A stretch of 64,000 bases of DNA from Phaseolus vulgaris (taxonomy: Eukaryota > Streptophyta > Magnoliopsida > Fabales > Fabaceae). Positions 46,168-57,500 of this stretch are shown piece after piece. The stretch is taken from the NCBI RefSeq assembly GCF_000499845.2, contig NC_023749.2, forward strand, positions 15,338,698 through 15,402,697, written 5' to 3'. The notes under the pieces were generated by a model that was not told the DNA's origin, searched no databases, and saw only the letters and a list, made by a program, of their open reading frames with translations. The position numbers and the translations under genes were made by a program. The stretch's first letter is position 1, and the number at the start of each line of letters is the position of its first letter.

Positions 46168-47645
46168 GTGTGCATAAGAGTAATGGTGTTCTTAGATTCA
46201 TTTCAACCTTGTAAGAATATTTTGGTACCCACTGTGAGCTCAAGTGAGATCGCAAGATCACATGGTTGCCACAAGAGGAATGACGAGAATGGGAAGACCC
46301 CTAGTGGGAAGAATCAAAGACAATCACACAGACCCCACCCTGACGATGTTGATGGAACTTCAAAGGGAACTAAAAACTCTAAAAAGTACTAAAGAAATAG
46401 ATGATTTGAAAGCTTAAAACACCCACATGAAGCAAAATTTAAGGAATGAGGAAACAATCTTGTTAGTCTCAGAATAGGGAGAATTAGTCGGGTCAAGTCG
46501 ACCAGCTCCCTCGGAAACTTTGAAAGTCGATAGCTTTGGAACAACAATCAGTCACCTCACACACACTTTATGGAGCCTCTTCAAGACGACATCCCTTCCC
46601 TAAAGATATAATAGAAACATCACTCCCGACCAACTAGAAAATCCCAGCCTTGGAGAAATATGATGGTACCATAGATCCTAACGAGCATGTTGTTGTCTAT
46701 GCCATGCAAGTCAACTTATACACCTCAGATGATGCGATTTTATGTTGCACATTCCTTATGTCACTAAAAGAAGTGGCCTTGAGTTGGTTTACTCGACTAT
46801 TGCCCCAATCCATAAACTGTTGTGATACACTTGTAGCAGAATTCATATCCCAATTCGTGACAAGTCGCCTTCATCATTTAATGTCAATATCTTTGGTGAA
46901 CATCAAACAAGAAAAGGGAAAATCTTTGTGGACGTTCATAGAACGCTTCAGAAAGGTAGCACTTAACATATGGAACCTAGCCTAGATGTCATAATGTCTC
47001 ACATGGTCACCCCCTTGAGGTTGAGACCCTTATCTGCTAGCTTATGCAAGAAGCTAACAACGAATCTCGACGAATTATGACAACAGGTCGCCAAGTTCAT
47101 GCAATTGAAAGAACTAAAAGACTTTCAAAATCAAATGAGGGATGAGGCTACAACGGGAAAGAAACATTTGGACAAGGGAGTCCCTTGTCTAGCTCAATAG
47201 CTCAAGCAACCTAAAGAACCACCGTGAGGCCCAACATTTTCACATTACACACCCCTTAATTTAGATCAAACTCATATCTTGGAAAAGGCTTTGAATGTTG
47301 AGTTGTTACCGATACCCAGAAAGGTCCTTATGCTTCCCAACACTGATTGAAGTAAACAACGTCGTTGCCGCTGTAATTATGGTCACAACACTGAGGATCG
47401 TGTTTCCTTAAGAGATAAGATCAAGGAGTTAATCCAAGTTGGACACCTATGTCAGTTTATCTAGAGGAATATTGACTGAGGCTCGAGGGAAAATGGGTGC
47501 TACTTGGAAGCACAAAGGAGATAACCCTCGATGTGACACAAAGATGATGGGGGAAGGAGCAGGGAGATACCCGTTCGTGACAGAAGGATATTTTAGAGGC
47601 AGCACATCATCTTCGACACGAAAGAAACATCTCCAGATCGTGTAA
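46168..47645 (+). mobile_element. Ty3/gypsy-type retrotransposon gag remnant
   Basis: The plus strand reads LVPTVSSSEIARSHG near the start, then a retrotrans_gag domain at 46650-46985 (EKYDGTIDPNEHVVVYAMQV, LKEVALSWFTRLLPQSI, ISLVNIKQEKGKSLWTFIER, FRKVALNIWNL), a charged segment, and a zinc-knuckle-like RCRCNYGHNTEDRVSLRDK-type end near 47360-47440 (IKELIQVGHL). Several stops and frameshifts interrupt it. Protease, reverse transcriptase and integrase were not found downstream, so it is a truncated or deletion derivative. Gag formed the particle that packaged the RNA; this copy is inactive. Confidence 0.85.
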
Positions 47646-47649
47646 TATG

Positions 47650-48608
47650 TTCATGTGTCCACCAAGAGAAAAAAAAACATGCCAAGATGATCCATGATCA
47701 TCAAGATGATCTTGACTTACTCTAAATTGTAATCCAATCAGATGAAAATGTCATAATTTTATCATTGTCTAGCTAGTGGGATCTGTTTGTGAAAGAGATG
47801 AGAAATAAAGGCAAGACTTTAAAGAGAAAGGATGTAATCAATAGAGATAATGAGAATCAAGTTAGGTTATAAAAAAAGTCAAGAAATGTCCATTCAAGAT
47901 TCACAATGCAAGATTATTAACATGTTTCTTGGTTCTTTTTAGTAGGATTAGGTCTCAACTAGCCTATGGGGACTAGAGGCGTATGTGTAGGCTAATTAAG
48001 GATGATTCTTACTAGTTTTTGGATAATTCCTAGTGAGAATCTTCTGGGGATTATTGAAAATGGCTAGTGGAAGCTCAAAGGCCACAATTTAAGGATTCTT
48101 GGTAAATGAAACTAGGTTTCTTGGTAAATGAAATAGTTTTGTTATGGGTAGCTAGATGAAGGATAGGAAAATTTCGTTTGAATTATGAGTGGTGTTTTGG
48201 ATTGTTTTTGGATGATTAACGAGAGTTAAGATAGGGTTGTGGGAGGTTTCTTGAAGAAACCATGCCTAAGTGATGGTGTGGTGTTTGAGCGATAGCTCTT
48301 TGTATGTTTTTGAATGCTTCACAAGCTTTAGGTATGGTGAGGTAAGAGATGGAAGTGTAACAAAAATTAGGCAAATAGACTCAATGTATATTAGTACTAG
48401 GATAAAAATGGAAATGAAGAGAGGTAAAATAGGTTGATGATTACTTTACCAAGTATAAACAACCCTAAAGTTGGCTAAGATCCTTAATAGGTCTCTTAAC
48501 CTAATCTTTAACAGCTTGAAGAAGGTAAAACTTGACACACTCCTTCCTAGTTCCAAAAAGTCAAGAAAAGAATAAATCATTTAGGAGAATTCAAATAAGC
48601 ATGCAATA
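47650..48608. other. Non-coding DNA between gag remnant and solo LTR
   Basis: Moderate base composition, purine-rich on the plus strand, no open frame of interest. Probably untranslated or decayed part of the gypsy element. Confidence 0.4.
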
Positions 48609-49474
48609 TGTAATATCCCTATTTTACCCTATATTTTATAATATATTATGCATGCAATATCTAATTAACATATAAACATATACTACTTTCTCATATTTGT
48701 ATCTCAAAAAGATATCCCTCTTCATAGGGATTTAATATATACACAAAAGTCTACAAATAAAACACTTGTTCCTCTGACGGCTCACTAAGGAGCACTATCA
48801 CCTGCAACTTCATCTGCTCTCGTGTAAATTAACACGATCATCACAGATTTAAAGAAAACAAACACAATACAAAGCACATGGTAAGCTAGATATTTTTTAG
48901 AATTCTAATATAAATTTGATTTTTAAAAAACACACATAATTCATCAAATTCTCATAATTTGCACAAAGTCATCAAATGTCTATTACATTTATCATCCACA
49001 TTTTTCCCGTTAGATTTCTATTGACTCACATATTCAGACACTCGAATTTACTTCCAAAAGACTCGTGTATTGAAGTTAGCATCTAGAGACCTACACCCGT
49101 CATACTACTCACCATGAATCCACACAATCAATCTCATCATCTCATATGACAGGGTAAATCCATTTTATTTGCTTTGATAAGTTCTTTCAAACCTCAGACT
49201 CATCCAAATGAACCTCCTTCGACTCTCACCAACTGAATAACTTCATCTATGTGATTCCATTATGTCAGGATCGTCTCATTCACATGACACTCATAAATCA
49301 ATACACCTTAATAACAATCTCAACACAGTATTTTCTTTCCTGAAAATGCTATGTCTTGATCACACTTTCACCTCATTACATACATCATATAACACATCAA
49401 TGCACCATTCAATCACATCATATTTTAAACTTTCTAAACAATCCAAATATATCACAAAATTCACTTAAACACAT

Positions 49475-50084
49475 TGTTACGAAGTGGACTTTAAGCCTAA
49501 CTCAACCCCTTAAAACCGGCTCATGAGGTTGAGGTTTGCACCCACTTATATACAATGAAAGGCTCTAATCTCTAGTCGATGTGGGATCTCCAACACACCC
49601 CCCTCACGCCGAGACTGCCAACTCGTGCGTGGGACTATATATTTTGGGTGGTCCGATAGCGGCCCGATAGCGGGTGGCACAATAGGCCCAACACAAACAC
49701 TCGCTAGGATAGGCTCGAAATGGCTCTGATACCATATTACAAAGTGGACTTTAAGCCTAACTCAACTCCGTAAAACCGGCTCATAGGGTTGAGGTTTGCA
49801 CCCACTTATATACAATGAAAGGCTCTAATCTCTAGTCATTTCGAGCCTATCCTAGCGAGTGTTTGTGTTGGGCCTATCGTGCCACCCGCTATCGGGCCGC
49901 TATCGGACCACCCATAATATATAGTCCCACGCACGAGTTGGCAGTTGCGGCGTGAGGGGGGTGTGTTGGAGATCCCACATCGACTAGAGATTAGAGCCTT
50001 TCATTGTATATAAGTGGGTGCAAACCTCACCCCATTGAGCCGGTTTTATGGGGTTGAGTTAGGCTTAAAGTCCACTTTGTAATA
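49475..50084. mobile_element. Inverted TRIM composite with perfect 5-bp target duplication
   Basis: Order on the plus strand: complete minus-oriented LTR (49475-49595, 121 bp); minus-oriented internal region (49596-49734, ending in the primer-site complement GGCTCTGATACCA); minus-oriented LTR cut at CTCTAGTC (49735-49837); then an abrupt switch to a plus-oriented internal region lacking its primer-binding site (49838-49963); and a complete plus-oriented LTR (49964-50084, 121 bp). CACAT borders both outer ends (49470-49474 and 50085-50089). So the unit has two full LTRs facing opposite ways and appears to have integrated as one piece. Same subfamily as 8018-8665, closest to its middle LTR. Confidence 0.93.
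49972..50014 (+). promoter_or_regulatory. USE-like element plus TATA box in TRIM LTR
   Basis: ATCCCACATCG (49972-49982) is a perfect match to the plant U-snRNA upstream sequence element consensus RTCCCACATCG. TATATAAG follows at 50007-50014, 24 bp after it. Plant U6 and other polymerase III snRNA genes place the TATA box about 24-26 bp after the USE, while polymerase II snRNA genes use about ten more. The same pair, with the same spacing, occurs in the LTRs at 8018-8665 (for example CGATGTGGGAT at 8120-8130 on the plus strand). Promoter activity is inferred. Confidence 0.6.
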
Positions 50085-50873
50085 CACATAACTAAGTTTC
50101 AAATATATGCTATCTAAATCAATCATCATCTAAATTCAAACAACCACTTCTCATGAAACATCTCATTTAAGTAATTCAACGAAATATTCAAAAACAGTTA
50201 AACTCATTTATATTATCATTCAAACACTTTCAATTCTCAATCACAAACACCTTAAAATCAGTCAATATATTACTTTACTCTTCAAAGGTAGGCTAACATG
50301 CAGCATAGAGTCTTGATAAAAAAAAACTCTGTGCTAACAAAGACTATTTTTGAAGATAAAAACATTACATGCAAGCTTAAACTAAAGACAAACCTAACCA
50401 GATCAAAACTAACTCAAAGGAAAAGGAGCCAAAAATGAACTTACTCTATCTGAGATTTTGATTGGGCAATCTCGTAGAGTTCACTGCCAGGATTCCAATG
50501 GCAAACTCAGATCGTCAAACTGATAAGCTAGGATGTTAAAATCTTAAAGAGAAGGGAGAAGAAAGGAAAAAGGGAACAAAAATGAACTCACTCTATCAGA
50601 GATTCTATAGGGCAGTCTTGTAGTCTTTGTTATCAGAAGTCTAATGGCGTACTCCGATCGTCAAACTGGTGAGCGAGGAGGTCAGAATCTTAGAGAGAAA
50701 GTAGATGAAAAGAAAATGGAGTTTTTAGAGAGATGATGGTTTTTTTAAAATGAGACCTGAATAACTGAATTTCTATTTATATGCTCTTTTAAATTTAATA
50801 ATAAAATATTCAGGTGCTATTTTAATTATACCACTTCTACTTTAAAATTATTTTTTTCGGTCCTTACACAATA

Positions 50874-53800
50874 CTCTTACTAACTCTATATTTGCTTCTA
50901 AAGATCGATTTGGGAGAGTGAGGAAGAGCCAAAATTTCACGAAAAATAATAAATAAAAACTAATTAAAAGTACAAAATAGATTACATTGATTTGTGTGTT
51001 TTTTCTTCGAAAAAAGCAAAATTTGCAAGAGAAAGGTCAGTTTTTATTATATATATATTATGTTTTATTATATATATACTCATAATTATTATATTATATA
51101 TATTATTTTTATATTATTAATTCTTTAATATTTATATTTATATTATAATAAAATAAATATAATTAATCATATAACACAAATAATAATAATAATAATAGTT
51201 ATTATTAAAATAATAAAAAATATATAAAATAATAATAATAATAGTAATATTAATAAAATGATTAAAAAAATTAAAAAAAAAAAAAAATACAATTTTAATC
51301 ATATCTGTTACATCATTCATAAACTTTCATAAATTTTCTCTTCACTTTTTCTTCTTTTTACTTTAATCCAAATAATCTTACTTTTCTCTCAAATCTACTC
51401 TCTCAAATCCTCTTCCAAACCCAAACAAAATATAAAAGAAACAAAATTAGGCTTTCAAAGCTTTTAAAATTAATTTATATTCAAAGGTGGATTTTACAAG
51501 CACATATAACTTCTTATTTATAAAGTATTGACAATTAGCATTTAAATTTTATTTATAGATATGTAAGACAACTCAGTATTCTTATTTTCAAGTTACGTTT
51601 ATAGTTACTAATTTATACATCTTTTTAAGTTATTTGTATGATGTAGGAGACTTTCTGTTAGTTTTTTTTTAATATTTTTTTACTTATTTTTAAAAATATT
51701 TTCTATGCATGCAAGAAAAATAAAATAAAAGAATAAAGTAAATAAGAAAAAAAAAGGACCTTAATCAGGTCCAAAGTTTCACACAAACCACATAGTGATC
51801 TAATAACCATAATAATGTGGTTTGCTAATTATAAAATCTGTAGTGTCATGTAATTAAGGCTTTGGCTACCACTTACTGCTATAGTTAATACAGAATTATG
51901 TCTTTTACTTAAAAGAAAAATACCAATGTGGTCTTATATTCCTAAGAGACTAATTTTGATGGCGAATATGTAGTAAAAAATATACTTAATTAAAATGCAA
52001 TTTGCAAGACAAGTAGTGTGATAAGTGACCAAAACTCCACTAACTATCATCATCATCATCAATGGATTCATTATATTATTATCATATTAAAAATGGTGGC
52101 AATGCATGATTTACTTTTTAATTCTGCTGCACATGCACCTTACCTTAGAATAAAGATGCTTTGATACCACCGTTAAATAAATATCTTCACTTATAATTGT
52201 TTTTTTAATAAAATATTGTATTATAAAAATTATTTCAGTTATCTAATAGTTACATCACTTAAAAATTGAGCTAAATAATATTTTAAATACATTTTTTCTA
52301 ATTTATTAATGTGTTTTTAAGAATAAAATTACGAATTTCAATTCACAGTATATCGAATATAGTGATTGACTATATTGATTTTTAAGTTTATAATTATATA
52401 AAATACATTTTAATATATTTTATTTTTAAGAAAGTTATATCCCCTAATGTCGAAACAAGGAAGCTTGTAATGCCTTTTACTAGTTTTGTCAAAGAAAAGT
52501 TGGTATGTGGATCAACTAACACGTTATTACAAAATTTGAGGGAAAGATAAATTGATTAAGAAAATACAAGTCTTTTCTTCATTCATTATTTTTGTTCAGG
52601 AAAAATGAAGAAGAAAATATATTAAATTAGAAAATTGAAAATATTTTATTTACAGCATTTTCTATATCATATTTTGTAAAAAAGAAAAAAAAAAAAGTTT
52701 TCGTTCTTACCCATTGAAGTGAATCTTCCATCTATGGCAGACTTGCTCCAACATTTCCTTCTCCTCACTTTTGACTATTTTGTGTTTCTGTTGATTTTTA
52801 AATTGACTGGTGGGAATAAACTCTGCTTTTAAGTATGTTTTTATTCACAATTTATAATGACTTTATGAATGATTTTCCAAAAGTCAATTTATAATATGAT
52901 ATATAAAATGATAATTTAAAAAGCTAGGATATCAAATAACACATTATTTTCCCTTTTCTCAATATATTTATATTTTTTTATCATTTTGTTATTACACAGT
53001 TGGTTTTAACCTATAATAAAATTTTGGTTTAATTGTTTTATTTAACAGTACCACAATCATTATGGTGGAGCAAGAAAAAAAAAAAGTTTTTAACCCAACA
53101 AATTTAACGAAACTCATAGCACGACAAAGAATAAATACTATTATATAAATTTATTTGATCACTATTATTATTTACACAAGTAAACTTACTATCAAATTTT
53201 GTTTTCTACAATTTACTGATAAAATAATTAAAATAAAGTGAGAGCAATAATATTTAAAATAGAAAAATAAAAAATAATATTTCTTTTCTAGGCAACCTTA
53301 TTGAAGAGGTGCAATGATCCATGGTCCACACTGAAAACTGATGGCAAATTCTAAAAAATCATTCCGAAGGAGAAGATTCCAATTCATCTCCATTACCAAA
53401 AAAAAGTCTTAATTTCCGTAATAATTAAAACTTATAATACAACACTTTTTATAAATATTTCATTATTAACTAAAATAACATTAAATAATTATATATATAT
53501 ATATATAAAATTTTCTATTATAACTGCCTTTTGTTTTTCTATACATAATTTTTTTCCGATTCTATGTTATTTAATATATCTTATTTTATTTTCATTTCAT
53601 ATGAATTAGAATAATAGAGTATTTAGTTTTAAATTGTGTAGAAATTTTTTTTTTATTTCTGAATTGTACATGGCAGAAGTTTTTCAGACCACTAGTCTAA
53701 AATCTTCCTGATAGAACCAAGTAAAAAGAACTGGCTCATGCACCCGTAACCTATAAAATGTTCTTGTATTTTCTGGTTAAAACTTATTTTTATGAACACT

Positions 53801-54440
53801 TTTTTCCAAAACCGGAAATATAAGACTCTGTGTGTTATGGTAAATTATTTATAGAAGTAAATTTTGAAGCTACAAAAAAAATCCCTAAACACGAGTACAA
53901 GAGAATTTCAGAGATGATTAGTTAATTTATTTAAGAGAGTCTTATTTACGGGAATGAATAATGATTCCTTAACGAATGTGTAAGTCTAACAAATTTTGTA
54001 TAAAATGACAGCCTCAAATTTTGATGAAAACTAGTATTTGTCCTTACAAAACTTTTTATGTCCTTTGCAATTAAAAAATGTAAATTTTATTCCTGACCCT
54101 ATACATCATTTTGACCTGACTAAAGACCCTGTACAAGAATCAAAACCACCATATTTTAAAATACAAAGACTAGTAGAATCAACCTTTACTAATGCTTGAA
54201 AGTTTTACCCCAATTTTTTTCCCCCTATATGTTATCATGACTAACAAAATATATAAGCAGATAAAGTAAATACTCTGTTTAATTGGGAGATAACGAACAA
54301 GTGGATTACCAATAATCTAAAGTTTCATATACTTCTTTAGAAATATAAGTTAAAAAAATAGAAAAGAGCAAGCGGAGGATTTTCTGCATAAATACTAGAC
54401 AATCCTCACGTCTCAAAGACATTTTTTTACATAGGAAGAT
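50874..54440. other. AT-rich intergenic DNA with microsatellites
   Basis: No gene recognised. It contains TATA-type simple repeats around 51030-51130, ATT/AAT triplet repeats near 51178-51250, a CAT triplet run at 52048-52061, and TA repeats near 53490-53507. The minus-strand frame 51138-51320 is a translation of these repeats. Confidence 0.5.
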
Positions 54441-54463
54441 AAACCACCACATTACATAAAACT

Positions 54464-54469
54464 TTTATT
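54464..54469 (-). terminator. Polyadenylation signal of the FLOE1-like gene
   Basis: AATAAA on the minus strand, 88-93 bp after the stop codon, in the context TGAATAAAAGTTTTATGTAA. It would give a 3' UTR of roughly 110-130 bases. Confidence 0.65.
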
Positions 54470-54556
54470 CAATGCATACTAAAACACGCAATGATTTGAG
54501 GGTTTGAACACAGTATTTAGTTTGGCAGACAAAGTATTGTTCAGAAAAGTTGTTCA

Positions 54557-57500
54557 TCACCCTGACCATCCCCTCGGAGGACCCACAGAGCTATGCACAT
54601 TCAACCTGTCAAGTACCGAATTGAAATCAATGGCCTGTCCACTCTCCTCCATCCTCTGGATCACACTCATAACATGGTCACCCCTGAATCCCATGCTCAC
54701 CAATTTCTCAATCAACTCACTGTAGGGATGGTTGCGGACAAACTGCGACTGGTTGGGATTTCGAACCATAAGATTATGGCTTGGGGGGTTCTGAAGGGAA
54801 GCACTTGTTGGAGGATATCCAGGTTGAGTAAAATGAGGTTGTGGTGGATGATGTGTTCTTCCTCCTTCACCCTCATACATCATGTATGCACTACTGGGAG
54901 GAAGGGCTGCGAGAGAGCCAGTAGGTCCATACATTTCACCTGGTGGTGCAGGAAAAGAACTCTTCATCTGCTGGGGTGGAGGCTGCTGTGGAACTGTTCT
55001 TCCAGATCCTCCATAGCCATAGGGTATTGTGTCAGGACGGCTAGATCCCGGTGGTGGAACTCCTGAATATGGCCCTTGCATGGGCATGCTGTTCGGTAGA
55101 GTTTCTGCAGCTGATGGGTTTGATGCTTGGTTTGGCTGGTATGGAGGGTACATAGCTGGAGAAGGGGGTCTTGTTTGAGATTGCATTGAGGGTGGCTGAG
55201 GTGATGGCACCTGCTGTGACCATTGCTGCTGGAGCTGCTGCTGTTGTGGCTGTTGTTGCTGGAGCTGCTGCTGTTGTGGCTGTTGCTGTTGCTGCTGATA
55301 GTGAGAAAATTGTTGCACAGGTGGGGATGGCGTTACTTGAGATGGTGTTGGTTGTGGGGCCACAAGTTGGGGAGTTCGATATTGTTGTTCAGAAGGTAAA
55401 TACTGGTTCTGGGGAAGCTGTGCCACAGGTGTATTCTGCAGAGGGGTGGGAGGCATGTAATAAGGAGGCTGCTGAGGGGCTTGAGTCTGAGCAGGTGCAG
55501 GTGCCTGAGCCTGAGCAGGAGGCGCTGCAGGCTGCTGATGAGGGGCAATTTGATGAGGTAGAGCAAGAGCCAACTGCTGGTTGTTTGATTCAGATGCATT
55601 GTCAGTTTTTTTAGGATCTGTGGTTGGTGATGATCTCTCCTCATTGGACTGTGAATGGCTGGAGGAAGATGATTCTTTCTGAGCATGTTGAAGCTTGGCT
55701 AATTCTTTCTGAGTCTCAGCCAGCTCTTGCTTGTCTCTTAAAATTTGTACAGACCTGTGAACCTACAGAAGCAACATAAGAGAATTTAAGGTTGGGACTA
55801 CTGTACAACTTATTCTAGAAGTAATCAATTCTTAATTTAGCAATACTGCATAGGGTTAGCAATTGTTAACCTTGATGGATAAAGCATATTAAAAATTTGC
55901 AAATCGAGATAAGACTATAGTTGGGTTAGCAAATTCAGAGAAAGACTAATATTCCAGATCCACATTATTAAGCCCGACTAAAAAATCCTGACCAAGTATG
56001 GTCCTCATAATCCAAATCCTTGCTGCCAAGGATCTATCTTAAGACCAACTAGACCATTCTGCTTACGCCTCCCACAGCTTCTTAGATTCAACACAAAGGA
56101 TTCCTACCACTTGTAGCACCAAGCATGCTAGAAACACCACAACACCCTGGAATACAATTGGAGATAATTGCATCTTTTGAAATTATCTCATGGCTGTGCT
56201 TGGATATTCTAGCTGAAGAATAGGAGATTGAGAAAGATGAAGAACAATAAACTGAAATCATTTAGATCTCTCCGAAGAGTTGATTTCGGACAAAATATAC
56301 AATGGTGCCTTTTTATCCATGTCCAACTTTGGTAAAAGGTTTTGACTGTTGATTACATAGATACTTCCACAAGGACAATGAGATTTGTGTTTTGAAATGA
56401 GCTAGGAAGTAAAGTTGCTAATCCGGTGGTAATGTTGGATGCATATCATCAAGGTACATATCAAACACATGTATGTTACAGTGCATCTATGCACCTGATA
56501 CATACTTTCTTTTTATTTCAAGTTGAGTACACACTATGATTCTTTTGCATATCTAATGATAAGCAGAGCAAAATGGATTAACAAGCAATAAAACAAAAGC
56601 AACTACCTTAGATATTTTATGGCGAGAAAGAATAAATTTTTATTCCATTGTTTAGAATGTGAATGAAACAGAATGAATTACTATTACTATTATTCCCATA
56701 GTACCCTCATTCAAACAATTCGGGTGTGTTCGGTAAGAAGGAAAGAAATAGATGGGAAATAAAATAGATCAATGAATGTTTATTTTAAGAGAAATAAAGA
56801 AATATGAAAAAAGAATACCAAAGAATACATAAAAACATACCCCTTGTTAATTTATTTTTAATTCAAATGACCTATTGTGATTAGTGAAAATCAACTATGC
56901 TTTAAAATCAACCATTACACATTATTGGTAGTTAAACACCATCAGTAATGTATAAAACAGGTAGTAAATGCTGAATTTGTGGCATTTTGAACAGCAAAAA
57001 CAACCCTCAGACAATGCACAATTGCTCACAGTTTCAAACTGACCATATCCATTTGTCTCCCCAATCACAATTCCATGCAGTATAGCAAGGAAACAAAGGT
57101 GTGGGCTCCACACCCTTTTTTTGTCTGCTCCTATTTCCACCTAACTAAACAAGAGAATCCCCCATTTCTCATCTACTTCATCTCTCCATCCTCTCTATTT
57201 CCCACTTGTTTCCTCTTTACCAAACATGTGCCGAGAAAAATAGCGAGAGAAGAAACTAAAGATTATAGCAGCAGCAATTTAATATCAATAGAAACCAAAT
57301 TATATTAGTAATGAAATAATGCACTTGACAGAGTTGAGTTAGAATTTGATACATCAAAATATCATTCTACACAAATGGCCCTAAGAAGTAACAACTTTTC
57401 AATGCAAAAAGAGACATGGAGACAATTATCTTTCACACCTCCACTTTTGAATAAGACAATAAAATTCTGGTAAATAGGTTCACTGCCTCAGACTCAAAAA

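Larger units (their letters stand above)
48609..50868 (+). mobile_element. Solo LTR with perfect 5-bp target duplication, interrupted by a TRIM
   Basis: Begins TGTAATATCCC and ends GGTCCTTACA, with CAATA immediately on both sides (48604-48608 and 50869-50873). Without the nested TRIM and its duplication, the LTR is about 1.65 kb. It contains an internal duplication of about 140 bp near 50440-50720 (ACTCTATCTGAGATT / ACTCTATCAGAGATT, both followed by CGATC/GATCG GTCAAACTG). There is no internal domain at either side, so it arose by LTR-LTR recombination. The frame 49262-49468 lies inside the LTR and is not a gene. Confidence 0.92.

Noticed and set aside
51138..51320. Minus-strand frame of 60 codons
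   Set aside because: Composed of Tyr/Asn/Ile runs from AAT/ATT microsatellite DNA.
54593..55614. Plus-strand frames of 157 and 147 codons opposite FLOE1 exon 3
   Set aside because: They are antisense translations of the Gln/Pro-rich exon (CTG/TTG triplets read as Ala/Val), without a family match.
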